Translations under genes and position numbers: made by a program
NCBI RefSeq assembly: GCF_014235765.1
Contig: NZ_JACMYH010000003.1
Coordinates: forward strand, 62,001-126,000
Reading direction: 5' to 3'
DNA length: 64,000 nucleotides
Source: Pseudomonas baltica
GTDB taxonomy: Bacteria > Pseudomonadota > Gammaproteobacteria > Pseudomonadales > Pseudomonadaceae
Part shown: positions 56,373 through 64,000 of the stretch, one piece after another
Layout of the letters: every line of letters begins with the position of its first letter
Numbering within the stretch: position 1 is the first letter of the stretch
Notes under the pieces: generated by a model
The model's database searches: none
Told to the model about the DNA's origin: nothing
Seen by the model: only the letters and a program-made list of their open reading frames with translations

Positions 56373-56394
56373 TTGCTAACCTGATAGGTGTTAC

Positions 56395-57255
56395 ATGGCA
56401 GGCGCAAAAGAGATTCGCAGTAAGATTGCGAGCATCAAAAGCACGCAAAAAATTACCAGCGCCATGGAAAAAGTGGCGGTCAGCAAAATGCGCAAGGCAC
56501 AAATGCGCATGGCAGCCAGCCGTCCCTACGCGGAACGTATCCGCCAGGTGATTGGACATCTGGCCAACGCCAACCCGGAATACCGCCACCCGTTCATGAT
56601 CGAACGCGCCGTCAAGCGCGTCGGCTATATCGTGGTGAGCAGTGACCGTGGTCTGTGCGGCGGCTTGAACACCAACCTGTTCAAGGCCCTGGTCAAGGAC
56701 ATGGCGGCCAATCGCGAACGCGGCGTCGAAATCGACCTGTGCGTGATCGGCAGCAAGGGTGCAGCGTTCTTTCGCAACTTCGGCGGCAACGTCGTGGCAG
56801 CGATCAGCCATCTGGGCGAAGAGCCGTCGATCAATGATCTGATCGGCAGCGTCAAGGTGATGCTGGACGCGTACCTGGAAGGCCGTATCGATCGCCTGTC
56901 CGTGGTGTCCAACAAGTTCATCAATACCATGACGCAACAACCGACGGTGGAGCAGTTGATCCCGTTGGAGGCAACCCCGGATCAAGAACTCAAGCACCAC
57001 TGGGATTACCTGTACGAACCCGACGCCAAAGAGCTGCTGGAAGGCCTGATGGTGCGTTACGTGGAGTCGCAGGTGTACCAGGCGGTGGTCGAGAACAACG
57101 CTGCTGAACAAGCGGCGCGGATGATCGCGATGAAGAATGCAACCGACAACGCCGGCGACCTGATCAGCGATTTGCAGCTGATCTACAACAAGGCGCGTCA
57201 GGCTGCGATCACCCAAGAGATCTCGGAAATCGTCGGCGGCGCTGCCGCGGTTTAA
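56395..57255 (+). CDS. atpG: ATP synthase F1 subunit gamma
   Basis: A 286-residue central rotor shaft. Conserved ends are [20 protein letters not shown] and [17 protein letters not shown], the two helices of the coiled coil, with [10 protein letters not shown] in the globular part. It is 27 bp from atpD. Confidence 0.98.
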   Translation: MAGAKEIRSKIASIKSTQKITSAMEKVAVSKMRKAQMRMAASRPYAERIRQVIGHLANANPEYRHPFMIERAVKRVGYIVVSSDRGLCGGLNTNLFKALVKDMAANRERGVEIDLCVIGSKGAAFFRNFGGNVVAAISHLGEEPSINDLIGSVKVMLDAYLEGRIDRLSVVSNKFINTMTQQPTVEQLIPLEATPDQELKHHWDYLYEPDAKELLEGLMVRYVESQVYQAVVENNAAEQAARMIAMKNATDNAGDLISDLQLIYNKARQAAITQEISEIVGGAAAV

Positions 57256-58659
<1,404 letters not shown>

Positions 58660-58664
58660 TCCTG

Positions 58665-58682
58665 GCGCCCGGCGACGGGCGC
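58665..58682 (+). other. GNRA-loop hairpin between atpD and atpC
   Basis: GCGCCCG (58665-58671), loop GCGA, CGGGCGC (58676-58682): a 7-bp perfect stem with a GNRA tetraloop and no T-run. It is similar in design to the atpA-atpG hairpin. Confidence 0.75.
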
Positions 58683-58701
58683 TAATCAGGTTGAGGCAAG
58701 T

Positions 58702-59127
58702 ATGGCTATGACAGTCCATTGCGATATTGTCAGCGCGGAAGGAGAAATCTTTTCCGGTCTGGTCGAGATGGTGATTGCGCACGGTAACCTGGGTGATATC
58801 GGTATCGCTCCAGGCCACGCCCCGCTGATCACCGATCTCAAGCCAGGTCCGATCCGCCTGATCAAGCAGGGTGGCGAAGCCGAGGTGTTCTACATCTCTG
58901 GTGGTTTCCTCGAGGTTCAGCCGAACATGGTCAAGGTTCTTGCCGACACCGTGCAGCGTGCTGCCGACCTGGATGAAGCTTCCGCTCAGGAAGCCGTCAA
59001 GGCTGCTGAGAAGGCCCTGAACGAAAAAGGCGCAGACTTCGACTACGGATCTGCCGCCGCACGCCTGGCCGAGGCTGCAGCCCAGCTGCGCACCGTCCAG
59101 CAGATCCGCAAGAAATTCGGCGGCTGA
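58702..59127 (+). CDS. atpC: ATP synthase F1 subunit epsilon
   Basis: A 141-residue subunit with an N-terminal beta-sandwich ([29 protein letters not shown]) and C-terminal helices that regulate ATPase activity. GAGG lies 5 nt before ATG 58702; ATG 58708 is an alternative. Last gene of the operon. Confidence 0.97.
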   Translation: MAMTVHCDIVSAEGEIFSGLVEMVIAHGNLGDIGIAPGHAPLITDLKPGPIRLIKQGGEAEVFYISGGFLEVQPNMVKVLADTVQRAADLDEASAQEAVKAAEKALNEKGADFDYGSAAARLAEAAAQLRTVQQIRKKFGG

Positions 59128-59152
59128 TGCGTCGACTCACTTGCGATTGAGT

Positions 59153-59179
59153 AAAAGGGTAGCCTCGGCTACCCTTTTT
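59153..59179 (+). terminator. Rho-independent terminator after atpC
   Basis: AAAAGGGTAGCC followed directly by a short loop and GGCTACCCTTTTTC: a strong stem with T-tract 25 bp after the atpC stop. It ends the atp operon. Confidence 0.95.
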
Positions 59180-59239
59180 CTTTTTCAGCACTTTCTCCCC
59201 GGTCAGCCTGCTGGCCATTCTCCGGACTGGTAGCCGTTC

Positions 59240-60607
59240 ATGTCTCTCGATATCGTCATTCTCGCCGCCGGCCAAGGCACGCGCATGCGCTCGGCCTTGC
59301 CCAAGGTGTTGCACCCGGTCGCCGGCAATTCAATGCTCGGCCATGTTATCCACAGCGCCCGCCAGCTCAAGCCGCAGAACATCCACGTGGTGATTGGCCA
59401 CGGTGCGGATGCGGTACGTGAACGCCTGGCCGCTGACGACCTGAATTTCGTGCTGCAGGACAGGCAGTTGGGCACCGGCCATGCGGTCGCCCAGGCTGTG
59501 CCAGGCCTGACAGCCGACAATGTATTGATACTTTACGGCGACGTTCCGCTGATCGAAGTGGCGACGTTGCAGCGCCTGTTGCAGAAAGTCAGTGCCGACC
59601 AGCTAGGCCTGCTCACCGTCGAGCTTGCCGATCCCACGGGCTACGGCCGCATCGTGCGCGATGCGGATGGCCAGGTGCAGGCCATCGTCGAGCACAAGGA
59701 CGCCAGCGATGCACAGAAAGCCATTCGAGAAGGCAACACCGGCATTCTCGCAGTGCCTGGCAAGCGTCTGGCCGAGTGGCTGGCGCGCCTGTCCAACAAT
59801 AACGCTCAGGGTGAGTATTACCTGACCGATGTGATCGCCATGGCTGTCAGCGATGGCTTGGTGGTGGCCACTGAAACCGCCCAGGATCCGATGGAGGTGC
59901 AGGGCGCCAATGACCGCCGTCAACTTGCGGAATTGGAGCGTCACTACCAGTTGCGCGAAGGGCGTCGGTTGATGGCCCAGGGCGTGACCTTGCGCGACCC
60001 GGCGCGCTTCGATGTGCGCGGTGAAGTCAGCGTGGGTCGGGACGTGTTGATCGATGTCAATGTGGTGCTCGAAGGGCGGGTGGTGATCGAAGACGATGTG
60101 GTCATCGGGCCCAACTGCTACATCAAGGACAGTACGCTGGGCAGAGGCGTGGTGGTCAAGGCCAACAGCCACCTCGACGGTGCAGTGCTGCACGAAGGCA
60201 GCGATGCTGGCCCCTTTGCGCGCCTGCGACCCGGCACGGTGCTGGAAGCCCGGGCGCATGTGGGTAACTTCGTCGAGCTGAAGAATGCCCGTATGGGCAA
60301 GGGCGCCAAGGCCGGTCACTTGAGTTATCTGGGCGATGCGGACATCGGTGCCAACAGCAACATCGGCGCCGGTACCATCACTTGCAACTACGACGGCGCG
60401 AACAAATGGAAAACCACCATTGGTGAGGACGTTTTCATCGGTTCCAACAATGCGCTGGTCGCACCTGTGGATATCTTGGCGGGATCGACGACTGCTGCAG
60501 GTTCGACCATCACCCAACAGGTGCCTGCAGGGCAATTGGGCGTGGCACGTGCGCGGCAGCGTAACATCGAAGGGTGGAAGCGACCGGTGAAGGTCAAGAA
60601 GCCTTAG
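59240..60607 (+). CDS. glmU: Bifunctional GlcN-1-P acetyltransferase/GlcNAc-1-P uridyltransferase
   Basis: A 455-residue enzyme making UDP-GlcNAc for peptidoglycan and LPS. The N-terminal uridyltransferase domain has [18 protein letters not shown]; the C-terminal left-handed beta-helix acetyltransferase (about residues 250-455) ends with [16 protein letters not shown] and SNNALVAPV. It has its own transcription start after the atp terminator. An exact DnaA box overlaps codons near its start (59346-59354), and another lies just after its stop. Confidence 0.97.
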   Translation: MSLDIVILAAGQGTRMRSALPKVLHPVAGNSMLGHVIHSARQLKPQNIHVVIGHGADAVRERLAADDLNFVLQDRQLGTGHAVAQAVPGLTADNVLILYGDVPLIEVATLQRLLQKVSADQLGLLTVELADPTGYGRIVRDADGQVQAIVEHKDASDAQKAIREGNTGILAVPGKRLAEWLARLSNNNAQGEYYLTDVIAMAVSDGLVVATETAQDPMEVQGANDRRQLAELERHYQLREGRRLMAQGVTLRDPARFDVRGEVSVGRDVLIDVNVVLEGRVVIEDDVVIGPNCYIKDSTLGRGVVVKANSHLDGAVLHEGSDAGPFARLRPGTVLEARAHVGNFVELKNARMGKGAKAGHLSYLGDADIGANSNIGAGTITCNYDGANKWKTTIGEDVFIGSNNALVAPVDILAGSTTAAGSTITQQVPAGQLGVARARQRNIEGWKRPVKVKKP

Positions 60608-60633
60608 TTATCCACAGGCGTAACTATTGTATA

Positions 60634-60713
60634 AGGCCCTTCGCGGGCAGAGCCCGCTCCTACAAAATTTCAGGTAGGACCCTGCGGGAGCGGGCTCTGC
60701 CTGCGAAGAGGCC
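60634..60713. repeat. REP pair between glmU and glmR
   Basis: GGCCCTTCGCGGGCAGAGCC (from about 60636) and its inverted copy GGGAGCGGGCTCTGCC... (ending near 60712) form an inverted REP pair after glmU. An exact DnaA box (60608-60616) lies directly before it. Confidence 0.85.
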
Positions 60714-60776
60714 ATGAGAAATACGGCTACACCATTGACGAACCTTTCAGTTTAGGTTTCTATTGCCTTCGTTATC

Positions 60777-60789
60777 TTTCGAATCGAAA
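60777..60789. promoter_or_regulatory. Candidate GlmR operator
   Basis: TTTCGA-A-TCGAAA is a perfect 13-bp palindrome 8 bp before the glmR ATG. TTCG/CGAA half-sites are typical of DeoR/GlpR-family operators, so it is a likely autoregulation site. TTGACG at 60735-60740 is a possible -35 with only a weak -10 (TTCTAT) 17 bp later. Confidence 0.6.
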
Positions 60790-60797
60790 CTTAGGCC

Positions 60798-61565
60798 ATG
60801 TCAAAGCGTAATACGCCCCAACGTCGTCACAGCATCCTTGCCCTGCTCAATGAACAGGGCGAAGTGACTGTGGATAACTTGGCGAGGCATTTCGCAACGT
60901 CCGAAGTCACTATCCGCAAGGACCTTGCCGCCCTGGAAAGCCACGGCCTGCTGCTGCGTCGCTATGGCGGCGCGGTGACCATGCCGCAGGAGCTGATCGG
61001 CGAACCGAGCCAGCGCGTCTCGGCCATCAAGCAATCCATCGCCCGCGCCGCCGTCATGCGCATCAAGGAGCACGCGCGCATCATCATCGACAGTGGCAGC
61101 ACCACCGCTGCGATGATTCCCGAGCTGGGCAAACAGCCGGGCCTGGTGGTCATGACCAACTCGCTGCACGTCGCCAATGCCCTGAGTGCATTGGAGCATG
61201 AGCCCGTCTTGCTGATGACCGGCGGCACTTGGGATCCGCACTCCGAATCGTTCCAGGGCCAGGTGGCCGAGCAGGTGCTGCGCTCCTATGACTTCGACCA
61301 GTTGTTCATCGGTGCCGACGGCATCGATCTGGAGCGCGGCACCACGACCTTCAACGAGTTGCTGGGCCTGAGCCGAGTGATGGCCGAAGTCGCTCGCGAA
61401 GTGATCGTCATGGTCGAGTCCGACAAGGTCGGACGCAGGATCCCCAATCTGGAGCTGCCCTGGGGCCGCATCAGCACCCTCATTACCGATGATCGCCTGC
61501 CCCTCGAAGCACGCGATCAGATTCAGGCGCGCGGGATAGATCTCGTGCTCGCCGCTACCAGCTAG
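60798..61565 (+). CDS. glmR: DeoR-family transcriptional regulator GlmR
   Basis: A 255-residue DeoR-type regulator: an N-terminal winged helix ([22 protein letters not shown]) and a DeoRC sugar-phosphate-sensing domain with [10 protein letters not shown] and FIGADGID. It is the positional counterpart of PAO1 GlmR, placed between glmU and glmS, and is expected to adjust glmS to amino-sugar supply. The glmS ATG is only 11 bp after its stop. An exact DnaA box lies at 60869-60877. Confidence 0.9.
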   Translation: MSKRNTPQRRHSILALLNEQGEVTVDNLARHFATSEVTIRKDLAALESHGLLLRRYGGAVTMPQELIGEPSQRVSAIKQSIARAAVMRIKEHARIIIDSGSTTAAMIPELGKQPGLVVMTNSLHVANALSALEHEPVLLMTGGTWDPHSESFQGQVAEQVLRSYDFDQLFIGADGIDLERGTTTFNELLGLSRVMAEVAREVIVMVESDKVGRRIPNLELPWGRISTLITDDRLPLEARDQIQARGIDLVLAATS

Positions 61566-61576
61566 GAGAAGCGAAC

Positions 61577-63412
61577 ATGTGTGGAATCGTCGGCGCCATC
61601 GCGGAGCGCAACATCACTGCCATTCTGGTCGAGGGCCTCAAGCGCCTGGAATATCGCGGTTACGACAGCGCCGGCGTAGCCGTGTTGAGCGAGGATGGCA
61701 GCGTGCAGCGCCGCCGTCGCGTCGGCAAGGTTGCCGAACTGCAGGCCGCGCTGGCTGATGAGCCTCTGCTCGGCAAGCTGGGCATCGCCCATACCCGATG
61801 GGCCACTCATGGTGCGCCGACCGAACAGAACGCCCACCCGCACTTTTCCACTGCTGAAGTGGCAGTGGTGCACAACGGCATCATCGAAAACCATGAAGTC
61901 CTGCGCACCCAGCTCAAGGAGCTGGGCTACGTATTCACGTCGCAGACCGATACCGAAGTCATCGCGCATCTGTTGCATCACACCCTCAAGGCATTGCCCG
62001 ACCTGGCCGACGCTCTCAAGGCGACGGTCAAGCAACTGCACGGCGCCTACGGCCTGGCGGCCATCAGCGTGCACCAACCCGACCGTCTGGTGGCCGCCCG
62101 CAGCGGCAGCCCACTGGTCATCGGCCTGGGCATGGGCGAGAACTTCCTCGCCTCAGACCAGTTGGCGCTGCGTCAGGTGACCGACCGTTTCATGTACCTG
62201 GAGGAAGGTGACATTGCCGAGATCCGCCGTGAAAGCGTGCAGATCTGGGATGCCGCCGGCATGCCTGTGCAACGTGAAAGCGTGCAGTATCACGAAGGCG
62301 CCGAGGCGGCCGACAAGGGCGAGTATCGCCACTTCATGATGAAAGAGATCCACGAGCAGCCCACCGTGGTACAGCGCACCCTGGAAGGTCGCCTGGGCCA
62401 GAACCAGGTGCTGGTGCAGGCCTTCGGTCCGCAGGCCGCCGAGCTGTTCGCCAAGGTGCGCAATGTGCAGATCGTGGCGTGCGGCACCAGCTATCACGCC
62501 GGTATGGTTGCGCGCTATTGGCTCGAGGGCCTGGCCGGCATCCCCTGCCAGGTCGAAGTGGCCAGCGAGTTCCGCTATCGCAAGGTCGTGGTGCAGCCCG
62601 ACACGCTGTTCGTTTCCATTTCACAGTCCGGTGAAACGGCCGACACCCTGGCCGCGCTGCGCAACGGCAAGCAATTGGGCTTCCTCGGAAGCCTGGCGAT
62701 CTGCAACGTCGGCATCAGCTCTTTGGTGCGCGAGTCCGACCTGACCTTGCTGACCCAGGCAGGTCCGGAAATCGGTGTCGCTTCGACCAAGGCCTTCACC
62801 ACTCAACTGGTTGCGTTGATGCTGCTGACGCTGTCGCTTGGCCAAGTGCACGCAACGCTGGAGGAGGGCGTGGAAGCCGAGCTGGTGGCCGAACTGCGCC
62901 GTCTGCCGACACGCCTGGGCGAAGCGCTGGCCATGGACACCACCATCGAGCGCATCGCCGAGCTGTTCGCCGAGAAGCACCACACGCTGTTCCTGGGCCG
63001 CGGCGCGCAATTCCCGGTGGCGATGGAAGGCGCGCTGAAGCTCAAGGAAATCTCCTACATTCATGCCGAAGCCTATCCGGCCGGTGAGCTGAAGCACGGG
63101 CCGCTGGCGCTGGTGGACAAGGACATGCCCGTGGTAACCGTGGCGCCGAACAACGAGCTGCTGGAAAAGCTCAAGTCCAACCTGCAGGAAGTCCGTGCCC
63201 GCGGCGGTGAGCTGGTGGTCTTCGCCGATGAGCAGGCGCAACTTAGCAATGGTCCCGGCACCCATGTGGTGGCCATGCCGCACATCATCGATGCACTGGC
63301 GCCGATCCTCTACACCATTCCTTTGCAGCTGCTTTCGTACTATGTGGCGGTGCTCAAGGGTACGGACGTGGATCAGCCGCGTAATTTGGCGAAGTCGGTG
63401 ACGGTGGAGTGA
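61577..63412 (+). CDS. glmS: Glutamine-fructose-6-phosphate aminotransferase
   Basis: A 611-residue enzyme that makes glucosamine 6-phosphate, the entry to UDP-GlcNAc. The N-terminal glutaminase domain begins MCGIVGA with catalytic Cys2; two SIS isomerase domains follow ([28 protein letters not shown]) and the C-terminal NLAKSVTVE carries the active-site Lys. GGAGAAG precedes the ATG. The 11-bp gap from glmR leaves no room for a ribozyme, so control should act through GlmR and possibly small RNAs. Confidence 0.98.
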   Translation: MCGIVGAIAERNITAILVEGLKRLEYRGYDSAGVAVLSEDGSVQRRRRVGKVAELQAALADEPLLGKLGIAHTRWATHGAPTEQNAHPHFSTAEVAVVHNGIIENHEVLRTQLKELGYVFTSQTDTEVIAHLLHHTLKALPDLADALKATVKQLHGAYGLAAISVHQPDRLVAARSGSPLVIGLGMGENFLASDQLALRQVTDRFMYLEEGDIAEIRRESVQIWDAAGMPVQRESVQYHEGAEAADKGEYRHFMMKEIHEQPTVVQRTLEGRLGQNQVLVQAFGPQAAELFAKVRNVQIVACGTSYHAGMVARYWLEGLAGIPCQVEVASEFRYRKVVVQPDTLFVSISQSGETADTLAALRNGKQLGFLGSLAICNVGISSLVRESDLTLLTQAGPEIGVASTKAFTTQLVALMLLTLSLGQVHATLEEGVEAELVAELRRLPTRLGEALAMDTTIERIAELFAEKHHTLFLGRGAQFPVAMEGALKLKEISYIHAEAYPAGELKHGPLALVDKDMPVVTVAPNNELLEKLKSNLQEVRARGGELVVFADEQAQLSNGPGTHVVAMPHIIDALAPILYTIPLQLLSYYVAVLKGTDVDQPRNLAKSVTVE

Positions 63413-63485
63413 GGGGGGTGTGAGGCGGTAAGCGCCTTCATCGTAGAAATCAGCCGATCCTACCTCCGGACGCCCAAGCGCACAT

Positions 63486-64000
63486 TCACACGCTGCCCTT
63501 GGGCTCCACACTCGCCAGGATCCGATCCAGCCGCTCCAGGATCTCCTTGTCGATCTTTTCATGCAGCCGCATGATTTCCAGCTCCGCGCGCAGGTTCACC
63601 TCGAAGTCCAGGCTCGCGGCCAGGCGGTCTTTGGCCGACTGGCGGTTCTGACTCATCATGATCACCGGCGCCTGGATGGCCGCGACGGTAGAGAGCATCA
63701 GGTTGAGAAAGATGTACGGGTAAGGGTCGAAGGCCAGGCCGAAGTGATCGAGCACATCGGTATTGAGCAGCATCCAGCCGAACAGGATGATGGTAAAGGC
63801 GATGATGAACGCCCATGAGCCGCCGATCGCCGCAACCCGATCAGACAGTCTTTCGCCGAACGTTGCGACTTCGTCGGAGGCGTCACTGGCATCGCGACTG
63901 ACGGGCAGACGCTTTTTCATCTGCTCCAGAACATGTATTTCTTCAGGTTCGAGCTGATGGGGGTGTTTGCCAAGGAAGCGTTGAGCCAGAGGTTCAAGTG
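63486..64000 (-). CDS. DUF1003 membrane protein, 5' end beyond the window
   Basis: An inner-membrane DUF1003 protein read leftward. The frame is open through the right edge: residues before the internal ATG at 63920 read LEPLAQRFLGKHPHQLEPEE and onward, matching the usual N-terminal part of the family, so the true start lies outside. Two transmembrane helices are visible (WAFIIAFTIILFGWMLLN and YIFLNLMLSTVAAIQAPVIMM), then MSQNRQSAKDR and a helical tail. Function unknown. It is convergent with glmS; the 73-bp gap shows no clear terminator. Confidence 0.88.
   Translation of the reverse strand, partial: LEPLAQRFLGKHPHQLEPEEIHVLEQMKKRLPVSRDASDASDEVATFGERLSDRVAAIGGSWAFIIAFTIILFGWMLLNTDVLDHFGLAFDPYPYIFLNLMLSTVAAIQAPVIMMSQNRQSAKDRLAASLDFEVNLRAELEIMRLHEKIDKEILERLDRILASVEPKGSV

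Noticed and set aside
61566..61576. glmS ribozyme/riboswitch upstream of glmS
   Set aside because: The glmR-glmS gap is only 11 bp, and the ribozyme is known from Gram-positive lineages.

Overview
The window is the chromosomal origin region of a Pseudomonas, most like the P. putida side of the genus. The evidence is the gene order (trpI/trpBA, betC, aroE-hemF-qor, tsaC-dprA, def-fmt-rsmB-trkA, glyQS, gmhB-plsC, gyrB-recF-dnaN-dnaA, oriC, rpmH-rnpA-yidD-yidC-mnmE, mnmG-rsmG-parAB, atpIBEFHAGDC, glmU-glmR-glmS), high-GC coding sequence, and short REP palindromes of the GGAGCGG...CCGC...GAAG type typical of this group. Apart from one catabolic/transport block it is core genome. I see no rRNA, tRNA, CRISPR array, prophage or insertion sequence.

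Layout. 1-8 kb: the 5' part of prlC (cut by the window edge), a gamma-class carbonic anhydrase-like protein, a HAD phosphatase, a lipoprotein metallopeptidase, two tandem paralogous lipoproteins, two DUF1161 periplasmic proteins, OsmC, a luciferase-like oxidoreductase, dodecin and an ElaB/YqjD-type membrane protein. 7.4-14 kb: trpI with trpBA, then a choline-sulfate module (betR, betC, choX). 14-30 kb: housekeeping genes for shikimate, haem, tRNA t6A, DNA uptake/recombination, deformylation and formylation, 16S rRNA methylation, K+ transport, lipid A acylation, alkylation repair, glycyl-tRNA synthetase, heptose and phospholipid synthesis. 30.2-36.4 kb: a block with two MFS transporters, a GMC oxidoreductase and a LysR regulator, placed between plsC and gyrB, which are neighbours in P. 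aeruginosa PAO1.

36.4-42.6 kb: gyrB, recF, dnaN and dnaA, all leftward. 42.6-43.2 kb: oriC, with four exact DnaA boxes, an AT-rich segment and the rpmH promoter. Everything from 43.2 to 63.4 kb runs rightward, so genes on both sides of oriC point away from it with the replication forks. ParA/ParB lie at 50-52 kb; one perfect and one near-perfect parS site lie inside recF. The F-type H+-ATP synthase operon follows, then cell-wall amino-sugar synthesis (glmU, glmR, glmS) and the 3' part of a DUF1003 membrane protein that runs off the right edge.

The most interesting non-coding signal is the mnmE-mnmG gap (47.24-47.63 kb). It carries its own DnaA-box cluster and an 80% AT tract that aligns with the AT-rich element of oriC and has the same element order and spacing. 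It looks like a second copy of the origin unwinding module 4.5 kb from oriC. Exact TTATCCACA boxes are also strongly over-represented from 11 to 61 kb, including inside genes. Other points of interest are a palindrome that fills the spacer of the likely atp promoter, GNRA-loop hairpins between atp genes, and a DeoR-type operator just upstream of glmR.
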